Assembly (NCBI GenBank): GCA_904419875.1
Contig: CAJFTG010000010.1
Coordinates: 1 to 64,000 of the forward strand
Length of the DNA: 64,000 nt
DNA from: Candidatus Avimonas caecicola
GTDB lineage: Bacteria; Bacillota; Clostridia; Oscillospirales; Acutalibacteraceae
Direction: 5' to 3'
The position numbers were made by a program, and so were the translations under genes. Shown here in pieces: positions 44,231-53,623 of this stretch (within the stretch, counting starts at the first letter, position 1; each line of letters begins with the position of its first letter). The notes under the pieces were generated by a model. That model saw nothing but the letters and a program-made list of their open reading frames with translations, did not search any database and was not told the origin of the DNA.

Positions 44231-44259
44231 TTGACAAAATGGTAAGAAAATGGTAACAT
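44231..44259 (+). promoter_or_regulatory. Predicted sigma-A promoter for the AbrB-like gene
   Basis: TTGACA-17 bp-TAACAT; spacer overlaps direct repeat AAAATGGTAA x2. Confidence 0.7.
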
Positions 44260-44322
44260 TTCTTAGGAATAGCTGGTTATTCGACAGCCTGCAAAAAAGC
44301 GGGCGGAAAGAGAGGAAAAAGC

Positions 44323-44568
44323 ATGAAGTATACAGGAATCGTGCGCCGTATTGACGATTTGGGGCGAATCGTGCTGCCTGTCGAGCTTCGGCGCACACTG
44401 GAACTGGAAACGGGAGATTCGCTGGAAATTTTTGTGGAGGATAATACGATCATCCTGAAGAAATATCAGCCGGCCTGCATCTTCTGCGGCAATGTCCGCG
44501 ATATCACGGTCTATAAAGACCGGAATATCTGCAGCGCCTGCGCGAAGGATATCGCCAGCAAGCTGTAA
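44323..44568 (+). CDS. AbrB family transition-state regulator with C-terminal Zn-ribbon-like CxxC pairs
   Basis: 'GIVRRIDDLGRIVLPVELRRTLELETGDSLEIFVEDNTIILKKY' SpoVT-AbrB fold; 'CIFC...CSAC'. Confidence 0.95.
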   Translation: MKYTGIVRRIDDLGRIVLPVELRRTLELETGDSLEIFVEDNTIILKKYQPACIFCGNVRDITVYKDRNICSACAKDIASKL

Positions 44569-44600
44569 TATCCGTCGTATTCTCCTGTTTGCGAAAACGT

Positions 44601-44638
44601 AAACCCGTTGATGGATTTTTCTATCCATCAACGGGTTT
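44601..44638. terminator. Intrinsic terminator
   Basis: AAACCCGTTGATGGAT-ttttct-ATCCATCAACGGGTTT. Confidence 0.85.
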
Positions 44639-44791
44639 TCTGTTTCCGGGGGCCCGGCGGAGACGCGGCGTCCGTATGGCAAAAGCCGGCGCACCCGGCG
44701 GGCCGAAGGCCATCCGCCGCCCACACACAGGCCCGTGCAGGCGGGCCTCATGGAAAAGACGCCGCCGGACGGCAGCGTCTGCAAAACAATT

Positions 44792-45865
44792 TTACAACCC
44801 GTTTTTGGGGAGTTCTCCCCGGCGGAGGCCGGGCTGCCGCCGCATCATGGCGGGCTGAGGACGGCGCCGCCTCCCGCGCTTCGCCGCACGATGCATGGCG
44901 GAGCGGCCGGGAGAGCGCCCCTCCTTCTCCGGCGGAGCCTGGCGAAGGAAGCGCAGAAACGCCTGCGCCCGCATTGTCTGGAACAGGGGGGCGGCGTAAA
45001 AATACGGAAGGACGGCAAAGCAGGCGGCAAACCAGCCGGCAAAGCCCAAATACAGCCAGATCGCCTCCCCCATCCGGCCCCGCATGATCTGCCGGGCCCG
45101 CCGGAACAGATGCCGTTCCTCCGGGTCCGCAAGGAGGTACTGGGCGGGAAGATATCGCAGCATCAGCATTTCCAGCGCGACAAAGCCGCCCAGCAGGGCC
45201 ATCAGTCCCAGCAGCGTGCACAGCAGCATGGTCAGGTCCGCCAGCGGCGTATCGCTTCCGCCCCGGCGCAGCAGCTCCCGGTAGCCGGCGATCAGGGCCG
45301 AGGGCGCATAACACAGCGCGCCCCAGCCCAGCCGGCGGATAAACAGCCCCAGCCGCCAGCGAAGCGCCCGCCCGTATCCCTGCCGGTAAAAGGTGAAAAC
45401 CAGCGTATAAGGCGGCTGCTCCGGGCGGCCGCCCTCCGGCTGCTTTTCCTCCCGTCCGGGGAGGCGGGCAGGAGGATACCCTCCCTTCTTCTCTGCCGGC
45501 AGACGGATCTCCTGCGTTTTTTCCAGCATCGCCCGCGCCGCCCGGCCGTCCCCATCCGCGGGGGCGGCGGCTGTCCCTCCGCTGCGCGCCAGCCGCCGGT
45601 AATACAGCGCCTGCCCGGCGAGGACGGGAGAAACGAGCAGCCAGTCCAACACCAGCATCCCCAGCAGAACGACGCCGTACAGCCAGCCGCCGGTCCAGAG
45701 CGCCCCCACCGGGACGACGCGGTCGGCTCCCAGCCCCAGCACATGCAGCGCGGCCAGCTCGCCGATCAGTACCGTCAACCCAAACGCAAGCTGCGTACAC
45801 TGCACCGCATTGGCCGTCAGCCAGTTGCCCTTCAGTTTACCACGTGCCCGCTGTGCCGGTCTCAT
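44792..45865 (-). CDS. Hypothetical multi-pass membrane protein
   Basis: about 6 predicted TM stretches; MRPAQRAR start preceded by AAGGGGGGGG. Confidence 0.65.
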   Translation of the reverse strand: MRPAQRARGKLKGNWLTANAVQCTQLAFGLTVLIGELAALHVLGLGADRVVPVGALWTGGWLYGVVLLGMLVLDWLLVSPVLAGQALYYRRLARSGGTAAAPADGDGRAARAMLEKTQEIRLPAEKKGGYPPARLPGREEKQPEGGRPEQPPYTLVFTFYRQGYGRALRWRLGLFIRRLGWGALCYAPSALIAGYRELLRRGGSDTPLADLTMLLCTLLGLMALLGGFVALEMLMLRYLPAQYLLADPEERHLFRRARQIMRGRMGEAIWLYLGFAGWFAACFAVLPYFYAAPLFQTMRAQAFLRFLRQAPPEKEGRSPGRSAMHRAAKRGRRRRPQPAMMRRQPGLRRGELPKNGL

Positions 45866-46116
45866 CCGCCCGCCCCCCCCTTTTCCGTGCAAGGCGCCGT
45901 CCGCCCAAATCTGCCGTCGCCGGACCAGGTCCGTTCATTCCCGCCCCTGGTCGGAGCCGCCGGCTTCCCCTTCGGCAGGCGGAGGACCTGCCTCTTGCCG
46001 CTGGTTAGTATGCCCGGCGGCTTTCCATTTCATACCGCAAAGGCGGGAGGCGCCGTGTCTCCATTTCGTTTTTGCATTTTCGGACAAGTTTTTTGGCTTT
46101 TCAGGCGAAATTTTTC

Positions 46117-46145
46117 TTGATTGTTCGGCTCCTCTGCGGTAAAAT
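46117..46145 (+). promoter_or_regulatory. Predicted sigma-A promoter for glmS
   Basis: TTGATT-17 bp-TAAAAT. Confidence 0.65.
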
Positions 46146-46340
46146 ACAGAAGGTAAGTAGAAGCTCGGCGGACAGCGGGACAAAAGGAGGCCCTTTGTGG
46201 GAGGGCATCCGGCCGATGCGCCCCCTCCGGGGTGCGGCGACCGGCCGCCGGGGCAAGCCGGCCGTCCGGGAAAGGACCCGGCGCCGTTTGTGGGAACGGC
46301 GCCGGGCAGCGGACGGCGGGACGCGAAAGGAGAAAACCGT

Positions 46341-48170
46341 ATGTGTGGAATTGTAGGCTTCATCGGCTGCAAGCCGGCCGCCCCCCTGCTGCTGGAAGGG
46401 TTGGCCAAGCTGGAGTACCGGGGGTACGACTCGGCGGGCATTGCGCTGGTGGAAAACGAGCGTATCGACATTTACAAGGCGAAGGGGCGGCTGAGCGTGC
46501 TCAGCGAGCGTCTCCACGGGGGGCGGGACATCGCCGCGACGGCCGGGATCGGCCATACCCGCTGGGCGACGCACGGCAAGCCGAGCGACGAGAACTCCCA
46601 TCCGCATAAAAGCGCGAGCGGGCGGTTCGCCGTGGTGCACAACGGGATTATTGAAAACTATGCCGTGCTGAAAAAACAGCTGCAAAGCGAAGGGGTTGAA
46701 TTTCTGTCTGAAACCGATACCGAGGTGATCGCCCACCTGATTGAGCGCAGCTACACCGGCGACTTCCTGGCCGCCGTGCGCGCCGCCGTCCGGAAGCTGG
46801 AAGGCTCCTATGCGCTGGGGGTGCTGTGTGCGGAGCATCCGGACGAATTCATTGCCGTGCGCAACGCCAGCCCGCTGATCGTGGGGCTGTCCGACATCGG
46901 CAATTTTATCGCCTCCGATATCCCGGCCGTGCTGGCCCATACGCGGCGGGTGCTCCAGCTGGCCGACCACGAGCTTGTCCGGCTGACGCGGGACTCGGCC
47001 GAAGTGTTCGACCAGACCGGGCGGCCGGTGGAAAAGCAGGCGATAACGGTGGATTGGGACGTGACCAGCGCGGAAAAGGGCGGCTACGACCATTTCATGA
47101 TCAAGGAGATCCTGGAGCAGCCGCAGGCGCTGTCGGCCACCATCTCCCCCCGCATCGATGCGGACGGCGGCATCGTGCTGGACGGCATCCATCTGACCGC
47201 CGCCCAGCTGCGGAAGATCAACCGCCTGTTCATCGTCGCCTGCGGCTCGGCCTACCACGCGGGCGTGGTGGGAAAATACGTGATTGAAAAGCTGGCGCGG
47301 GTCCCGGTGGAGGTGGACCTCGCCTCCGAATTCCGGTACCGCGACCCCATCGTGGACGAAAAATCGCTGGTCATTATCATCAGCCAATCCGGCGAAACGG
47401 CCGACACGCTGGCCGCCCTGCGGGAAGCAAAGCGCCGCGGCGCGCGGGTCCTCTCCGTCGTCAACGTGGTGGGGAGCACCATCGCCAGCGAAAGCGACGA
47501 CGTGCTGTATACCTGGGCGGGACCGGAAATCTCGGTCGCCACCACCAAGGCGTATTCCACCCAGCTGACCATGCTGTACCTGATCGCCTTCTACATCGCT
47601 CACAAGCTGGGCCGTATCGACGAGCGCGATCTGCGGCGGCTGCTCAGCGCCCTGATCCGCCTGCCGGATATGGTGTCCGGTATCCTGCGGCAGGCCGGGG
47701 AGCTCAAGCAGCTCGCCCAGCGGTACGCCTATCTGGAGCACGCCTATTTCATCGGGAGGAACCTCGATTACGCGGTCTCGCTGGAGGCTTCCCTCAAGCT
47801 CAAGGAGATCAGCTACATCCATTCGGAGGCGTACGCCGCCGGGGAGCTCAAGCACGGCACCATCTCCCTGATTGAGGAAGGGACCTTCGTGGTCGCCCTG
47901 GCCTGCTGTGAAAAGCTGATGGAAAAAACCATGTCCAACATCAAGGAGGTCAAGGCCCGCGGGGCGGAGGTGCTGGTCCTCACCACCGACGATAACCGCG
48001 ACGTGCTGCCGGAAGCGGACCACGTGATCTATATTCCCAAGACCAACGACCTGCTGATGCCCTCGCTGGAGGTGGTTCCCATGCAGCTGCTGGGGTATTA
48101 CATCGCCCTGGCCCGCGGCTGCGACATCGACAAGCCCCGCAACCTGGCCAAAAGCGTCACCGTGGAATGA
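46341..48170 (+). CDS. glmS: Glutamine--fructose-6-phosphate aminotransferase (isomerizing)
   Basis: 'MCGIVGFIGCKPAAPLLLEGLAKLEYRGYDSAGIAL' and two SIS domains; C-term 'DIDKPRNLAKSVTVE'. Confidence 0.98.
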   Translation: MCGIVGFIGCKPAAPLLLEGLAKLEYRGYDSAGIALVENERIDIYKAKGRLSVLSERLHGGRDIAATAGIGHTRWATHGKPSDENSHPHKSASGRFAVVHNGIIENYAVLKKQLQSEGVEFLSETDTEVIAHLIERSYTGDFLAAVRAAVRKLEGSYALGVLCAEHPDEFIAVRNASPLIVGLSDIGNFIASDIPAVLAHTRRVLQLADHELVRLTRDSAEVFDQTGRPVEKQAITVDWDVTSAEKGGYDHFMIKEILEQPQALSATISPRIDADGGIVLDGIHLTAAQLRKINRLFIVACGSAYHAGVVGKYVIEKLARVPVEVDLASEFRYRDPIVDEKSLVIIISQSGETADTLAALREAKRRGARVLSVVNVVGSTIASESDDVLYTWAGPEISVATTKAYSTQLTMLYLIAFYIAHKLGRIDERDLRRLLSALIRLPDMVSGILRQAGELKQLAQRYAYLEHAYFIGRNLDYAVSLEASLKLKEISYIHSEAYAAGELKHGTISLIEEGTFVVALACCEKLMEKTMSNIKEVKARGAEVLVLTTDDNRDVLPEADHVIYIPKTNDLLMPSLEVVPMQLLGYYIALARGCDIDKPRNLAKSVTVE

Positions 48171-48204
48171 GGAAGCCCCCTCCCGGAAAAGCCACGCCCA
48201 CATA

Positions 48205-48239
48205 AAAACGCGCCGCAAACACGGTTTGCGGCGCGTTTT
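48205..48239. terminator. Intrinsic terminator
   Basis: AAAACGCGCCGCAAAC-acg-GTTTGCGGCGCGTTTT. Confidence 0.85.
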
Positions 48240-48684
48240 GCTTTGTGGTAACAACCACGGACCATGCCGGTGGAGCGAAGGAAGCTTTAGCGATGAGTGA
48301 GACAAAAAACTCCTCCCGGTGTAGAATGAACTGGCGGGCTGGCAGCTGCAGGAGACGCCAAAAGGAGGACGTTCAAATTGAACGGCAATAAGAGCGGCAG
48401 CAATCCAGGCTTGCTGCGGCACATACAGGTTGGAACGGCAAATATCCCGTCGTGTCTGCGCCAAAGTTCCGGCGATAAAATCTTATGGAGAAATGCGGGC
48501 GGAAATCAGGAAAATCTTGCCGAGGACAGCGAGCAGCAAACCACAAATTTTTGCCAGTGTCCGGCCGTACCTTGCCATCGCCATGGCAGCCAGTAACAGC
48601 GGGCTGCACCCGCTTGTGCAATGCCGCCGGCTTCGCTGGCGGATATTTACCTGTCGGAAGCCTTTCGGTCGCCCGGCCGGCCTT

Positions 48685-49359
48685 TCATCCGCGGATCCCG
48701 TATTCCCTGAGGTAAGCCTCCATCTTCTCCCGCATCGCGTCGTCCAGAATCACCCGGCCGTCCACCGGCACGTTGTGCAGGGTTTCGATAATCTCCCGCA
48801 CGGTGACGATCGGATAGGTATCGATCCCGTATTCCCGCTTGATCTCCTGAATGGCGGAAAGTTCGCCGGTTCCCCGCTCCATCCGGTCGGCGGAAACCAC
48901 CAGCCCGGCGATCTCCACGTCCGCAATCCCCCGCAGGATGGGCAGGCATTCCCGCATGGCGGTGCCGGCGGTAATCACATCCTCGATGATGACGACCCGG
49001 TCGCCGTCCTTCAGCGGGCAGCCGACCAGCACCCCGCCCTCGCCATGGTCCTTGGCTTCCTTGCGGTTGAAGCAGTAATTCACGTCCCGGCCGTACCGGT
49101 TATACAGCGCAATGGCGCAGGCCACCGAAAGGGGAATTCCCTTATACGCCGGGCCGAACAGCGCGTCCACCCCCTGGGGGAAGTGCTCCTGCACGCAGGC
49201 GGCGTAATATTCGCCGAGCTTGGCGGCCTGCGCGCCGGTGCGGTAGTTCCCCGTATTGATAAAATAGGGGGTCCGCCGTCCGCTCTTGGTGACGAAATCG
49301 CCGAAGGTCAGCACCTTCGACCGGACCATAAATTCGATGAATTCCTTCTTATACGACAT
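48685..49359 (-). CDS. pyrE: Orotate phosphoribosyltransferase
   Basis: 'SGRRTPYFINTGNYRTGAQAAKLGEYYA', 'FGPAYKGIPLSVACAIAL', 'VVIIEDVITAGTAMRE' PRPP loop. Confidence 0.96.
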   Translation of the reverse strand: MSYKKEFIEFMVRSKVLTFGDFVTKSGRRTPYFINTGNYRTGAQAAKLGEYYAACVQEHFPQGVDALFGPAYKGIPLSVACAIALYNRYGRDVNYCFNRKEAKDHGEGGVLVGCPLKDGDRVVIIEDVITAGTAMRECLPILRGIADVEIAGLVVSADRMERGTGELSAIQEIKREYGIDTYPIVTVREIIETLHNVPVDGRVILDDAMREKMEAYLREYGIRG

Positions 49360-49858
49360 CTTCCGTCCCATCCTTCCCGTTTTCTGACTGTCTGCTCTCC
49401 GCGTCCCCTGCCGCGGCCGGGCGCTGCTCCCGCGCCAGCAGGCGCCGTCCCCTGGCCGTAAGCACCGCCCTGCCCCGCCGGATGTGCGGGGTATCGAACA
49501 GGAAGCCCGGCCGGGTCTTTCCCTCCGCAACCAGTTCGCACAGCCGGTGGTAAACGTCCGATTCCCGGTAAACGGCATAGTCCGCCGCCACCGTGACCGC
49601 CGGGCGGTAATCCAGCCGGATCAGGCCGGCCTCCTCCAGGCGGGCGAGCGCCTCTCCCCGCGCCCGAAGCGCCTCCATCCCCTCGTCCGGCCGTTCCAGC
49701 CGGACATGGTTGAGGGCGGTGGAGCGCAGCTCGCGTTCCCGGCTGCTACGCAGCTCCAGCCGGACGAGGGGATACCGCCTCGCGCCGGCCACCGACCCCA
49801 GCAGCGCCCGGTCCTCCGGACGGAGCCCGTCCTGCCCGCCGTCTTCCCTGTGTTCCAT
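49349..49858 (-). CDS. Hypothetical protein
   Basis: ORF overlapping the pyrE start, same strand, coding-like composition; no family recognised. Confidence 0.55.
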   Translation of the reverse strand: MEHREDGGQDGLRPEDRALLGSVAGARRYPLVRLELRSSRERELRSTALNHVRLERPDEGMEALRARGEALARLEEAGLIRLDYRPAVTVAADYAVYRESDVYHRLCELVAEGKTRPGFLFDTPHIRRGRAVLTARGRRLLAREQRPAAAGDAESRQSENGKDGTEDVV

Positions 49859-49931
49859 TCCTTTGCCCGCCTTTCCCTTTCCGCGGCGGAAAACGCCGCC
49901 CTCTGCCGGAACCTTTTGCCGCGCCCCGCCG

Positions 49932-50225
49932 TTACCGAAGGACCAGCGTGGTGACCCCCGGATTCAGCCCCGCCACCTTGGCGCGGATGCGGGGGTGCTT
50001 CAGGCCCCCGCGCACCATGTCTCTCAACACGGTGCCGCCGGTGTACCCGTGGATAACGGTCACCTCCCGCACATTGCCGTCCAACCGGCCGAGCAGCCGC
50101 TCCAGATGGGATTTCGCCTGTTCCCGCGTCATGTGGTGGATGTCCACCTCCACCTTCTGCGCGGAGGAAAACTGCGGCGTCCATCCCGGCGTCATCCGCC
50201 GCGAGGGGGGATGAGAACGCGCCAT
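49932..50225 (-). CDS. Smr/MutS2 C-terminal domain protein
   Basis: 'VEVDIHHMTREQAKSHLERLLGRLDGNVREVTVIHGYTGGTVLRDMVR'. Confidence 0.85.
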   Translation of the reverse strand: MARSHPPSRRMTPGWTPQFSSAQKVEVDIHHMTREQAKSHLERLLGRLDGNVREVTVIHGYTGGTVLRDMVRGGLKHPRIRAKVAGLNPGVTTLVLR

Positions 50226-50299
50226 GCCGACCGCCCCTTCCTTTTCCGCTTTTGTCCATTATACGGCATCCCGCCCCCGAACGCAAGGGCCGCGCGGCG

Positions 50300-50327
50300 T
50301 TGACTTTTTGCGCGGCGGGGTTATACT
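50300..50327 (+). promoter_or_regulatory. Predicted sigma-A promoter
   Basis: TTGACT-16 bp-TATACT upstream of the YwlG-like gene. Confidence 0.65.
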
Positions 50328-50400
50328 AAGGGGAGAAGGGGCGGCGCGGCCGTACATACGGCGGCCGCCCGCGGCACAGAGCCGGAAGGAGGAACTTCGT

Positions 50401-50952
50401 ATGTACGAAAGCATGGCGGCGCAGGCCCGAAACGCCGTGGAGGAATTGATCGACGCCGCCGGGATGAAGGCCGGGCAGCTGCTGGTGGTGGGGTGCTCCT
50501 CCAGCGAGGTGATCGGGAAACGGATCGGCACCTGCTCCAGCGAGGAAGCGGCCGCGGCCCTGTTCGGCGGGCTGTATCCGCCGCTCGGGGAGCGGGGCGT
50601 CTTCCTGGCCGCCCAGTGCTGCGAACACCTCAACCGCGCCCTGATTGTGGAGCGGGAGGCGGCGGAACGGTACGGGCTGGAAATCGTCAATGCCGTTCCC
50701 CGGCCCAAAGCGGGCGGCTCCTTTGCCGCGGCCGCCTACGCGGCTTTCACCGATCCCGTGGCGGTGGAAACCATCCGCGCCCATGCGGGCATGGACATCG
50801 GCAGCACCCTGATCGGCATGCATCTGCGGCCGGTCGCCGTCCCCCTGCGGCTTTCGGTGACACAGATCGGGGAAGCGCCGCTGGTCTGCGCCCGTACCCG
50901 GCCCAAATACATCGGCGGCGAACGCGCCCATTACCGCGGGGACTGGGCGTAG
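50401..50952 (+). CDS. UPF0340/TIGR01440 family protein (YwlG-like)
   Basis: 'LLVVGCSSSEVIGKRIGTCSSEEAAAALFGGL', 'FLAAQCCEHLNRALIVEREAA'. Confidence 0.93.
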   Translation: MYESMAAQARNAVEELIDAAGMKAGQLLVVGCSSSEVIGKRIGTCSSEEAAAALFGGLYPPLGERGVFLAAQCCEHLNRALIVEREAAERYGLEIVNAVPRPKAGGSFAAAAYAAFTDPVAVETIRAHAGMDIGSTLIGMHLRPVAVPLRLSVTQIGEAPLVCARTRPKYIGGERAHYRGDWA

Positions 50953-51807
50953 CCGGCGGATGCCGCCGGCTGCGCCGATATTCCCTCCGCCGGTCAAACC
51001 GCGTCTCACCCTGATTTGCACGGCTCCCGGAAGGCCCGGCATCCGCCGCGCGGCAGCCCCTTCCGGGGCGTCGGGAAACAAGCCTGCCGCCACACATACC
51101 GCTGCACGCAGGGCCATGCGATAGCGGATCGCATTTCCTTTTGAGCGAGAACGGTTGGGGAAGAGGACTGCCGTTTTTTCGCATGTTTCTCTTCGGGAGC
51201 CCATCTCTGAAGCTATTTCACCCCTCCGCCCTTCTCGTTCACCCCCTCCTTTTCCCGGCTTGACCGCCCGCTGTACCGTCGCCTCCCCCGCCTCCGGTAC
51301 AGCGGAGGAGGAAACGGGGAGGAAGTGGGGACGAAGCGGAGAGGAAGCGAAAGCGTATAATACGCCGCTTCTTGCTCTCACGGTACTGCGGGTTCCCCAC
51401 CGGGACAAAGGGCGGGCGCCTGCCGGCGGCCGCAGCCGCGGCGGACGGCGTTCCCGCATCCAACAGTCCGGCATCCGCCGCGCGCCGGGCCTCATCGCCG
51501 TCAGGCCGGAAGGCGTTTTTCGTGAGGAAAACGAGCGCCGGCGGGCCAGGCGAGCAGCCGGGCCCCGCATCGATCCGCCGCGGCCCCCTTTCGGGAGTCC
51601 ACGACGGAACCGCGCGTTGTAATCCCAGGCCGGACGGGCGGCTGCCGCGGGGGCCATGAGGCGCCATATCCTGTTATGCGGCCTCCTCCGCAGCAGGTTG
51701 TGCGGCCGGGCGCGTCCATTAATCCAAAAGCCGTGTTCCCTCTGCCTGCCGGAGGAAGGCGCCTTTCACGCAGACGCCGGGCAGCCGCGCCGTTCCCGGT
51801 TCAAGCG

Positions 51808-52479
51808 CTATACGATCCGCCCGTCGCTGATGGTCAGGCAGCGGCCGCAATAGTCCGCCACCTCCCGGGCATGGGTGGCCATCAGCACCGTGACGCCGCG
51901 GCGGTTCAGCCCTGTCATCAGGTCTAAGATCTCCGCGGACGTTGCCGTATCCAGCGCGCCGGTCGGCTCGTCCGCGATCAGGAGAAGGGGGCTGGTTACC
52001 ATCGCCCGCGCAATGGCCACCCGCTGCTTCTGCCCGCCGGACAGTTCGGAGGCCCGGGTGTTCCGCTTTTCGGCCAGCCCGACCAGTTCCAGCATCTCTT
52101 CCACCCGGGCCGACGCCTCCTTGCGGGAAACGCTGCGGTTGAAGAGCAGCGGAACCGCGACGTTGTCAAAGGCCGTCTTGCTCAGAATCAGCCCGAAATC
52201 CTGCAGCACGAAGCCGATCTTCCGGTTGCGCCACTCCGCCAGCTCATCGCTGCTTTTATCCCCGGCATCCTCGCCGTCCAGACGGTAGGTTCCCTCCTGG
52301 TAATTGTCGAGACAGCCGATGATATGCAGCAAGGTGGATTTGCCCGACCCGGACCGACCCATGACCGCGATCATTTCCCCCTGCTCCACCTCCAGGCTGA
52401 CGCCCTTGAGGGCATGAACCTCCGACGGCTGCCTGTAATTGTAATATTTGTGAATGCCGGCCATTTGAATCAAGGACAT
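51808..52479 (-). CDS. ABC transporter ATP-binding protein (LolD/MacB type)
   Basis: 'VMGRSGSGKSTLLHIIGCLDNYQEG', 'LSGGQKQRVAIARAMVTSPLLLIADEPTGALD'. Confidence 0.96.
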   Translation of the reverse strand: MSLIQMAGIHKYYNYRQPSEVHALKGVSLEVEQGEMIAVMGRSGSGKSTLLHIIGCLDNYQEGTYRLDGEDAGDKSSDELAEWRNRKIGFVLQDFGLILSKTAFDNVAVPLLFNRSVSRKEASARVEEMLELVGLAEKRNTRASELSGGQKQRVAIARAMVTSPLLLIADEPTGALDTATSAEILDLMTGLNRRGVTVLMATHAREVADYCGRCLTISDGRIV

Positions 52480-52497
52480 GCCTGCCTCCCCTTTCGG

Positions 52498-53619
52498 CTA
52501 CAGCCACTGATGAATATAGGACACGATGGAGCGCTGGTTGAGCCGACGGATAAACACCGCCGACGAAACCCCGAAGATCAACGCCACAAACAGGTACGAA
52601 CCGAGGATGCCGGGGACCGAAACCGAGGCGATCAGCCCGGCGGCCGGAAGGAAAACCATCGCGGCCAGGGCCAGCAGCATGGGAAGCCCCACCAGCAGGG
52701 CGTCGTGCAACAGCTTCACCGTCACGATCTCCCGCGTTTTGGCCCCGCAGAGAAAATAAATCGCCATCCGCTTTTCCCTGTCCAGAAGGCTGAGAAGGTT
52801 GTAGCCCAGAAAAGCCGAGAGGCAGAAGCACAGCAGAGCGATGGACAGGATGATCGGCAGCTGCATGGTGCTCATCAGCGAGCGCCGGCTGCTCCGGTAG
52901 CTTTCCTCCAGCGGAAGCGCCGCAGCCTGCAGCGCCGCCGTTTCCTCTGCCGTCAGGCTCTCCGTCTCCCGGAGATAATAGCTGCTGTAGTTGGTATTCA
53001 TCCCTTCCAGTACGCCGGACAGATCCAGCCCCAGGAAGCCGGTCCCCCGTTCGTTGACCCCGCCGCCCGGCGTGGGGGTAACCGCACCGGCCAGGACGCC
53101 GGCCACGTAAATCTCCACCTCGCGGGTCTGTGCGTCGTCGTTCTCGTCACGGTACCACACGGTGCGGGAATAGGTTTCCCCCACCCGGAGGCGGTTCTCC
53201 TGCCCCCTGGGGATCAGGATGTTCAGACAGCCCTGGCGGGGGGAGGCCATCCCCTCCCCCTCGCTGAGCCTCAGGGGAAACTGCTCATAAAAGGCGGACG
53301 GCCAGAGATAGACTGCGGGATTGTCCGCGCTCATGTTGTAGCTCTCCCCCGGCGGCAGGAGGGTCACTTCCCGGCTGCCGCCAACCACCGTTACGCTTTC
53401 GGGGATTGCCGCCCCCTGCTCCTGCAGCGTATCCCCGTCCGTGGTCCATACCCTTTCCATCTCCATGGATTCGTACAGGGCGGTCAGGTCGAACAGGATT
53501 CCCAGCCGGGAGGCAAACACGTTGAACGCGACCAGGGTAATGGTCAGTTCCACCATCATCAGCAGAACCATGCCCTTGCGTTCCGTCAGCTGCTGCCAGG
53601 CCATGCGCAGCGCTCTCAT
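52498..53619 (-). CDS. FtsX-like ABC permease
   Basis: N-terminal TM, large extracytoplasmic domain, C-terminal 3 TMs 'LCFCLSAFLGYNLLSLLDREKRMAIYFLCGAKTREIVTVKLLHDALLVG'; start MRALRMAW with GGAGGTG RBS. Confidence 0.85.
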   Translation of the reverse strand: MRALRMAWQQLTERKGMVLLMMVELTITLVAFNVFASRLGILFDLTALYESMEMERVWTTDGDTLQEQGAAIPESVTVVGGSREVTLLPPGESYNMSADNPAVYLWPSAFYEQFPLRLSEGEGMASPRQGCLNILIPRGQENRLRVGETYSRTVWYRDENDDAQTREVEIYVAGVLAGAVTPTPGGGVNERGTGFLGLDLSGVLEGMNTNYSSYYLRETESLTAEETAALQAAALPLEESYRSSRRSLMSTMQLPIILSIALLCFCLSAFLGYNLLSLLDREKRMAIYFLCGAKTREIVTVKLLHDALLVGLPMLLALAAMVFLPAAGLIASVSVPGILGSYLFVALIFGVSSAVFIRRLNQRSIVSYIHQWL

Positions 53620-53623
53620 ATCG

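Noticed and set aside
46150-46340. glmS ribozyme upstream of glmS
   Set aside because: The conserved ribozyme core was looked for and not recognised; only generic GC-rich stems are visible. Reported as a structured leader instead.
46101-48464. 787-aa minus-strand ORF
   Set aside because: Antisense to glmS, whose identity is secure.
48250-48660. Possible decayed gene or IS fragment between glmS and pyrE
   Set aside because: The minus-strand frame gives a TM-like peptide (PLLLAAMAMARYGRTLAKICGLLLAVLGKIFLISARIS) followed by a stop, but I could not link it to any family.
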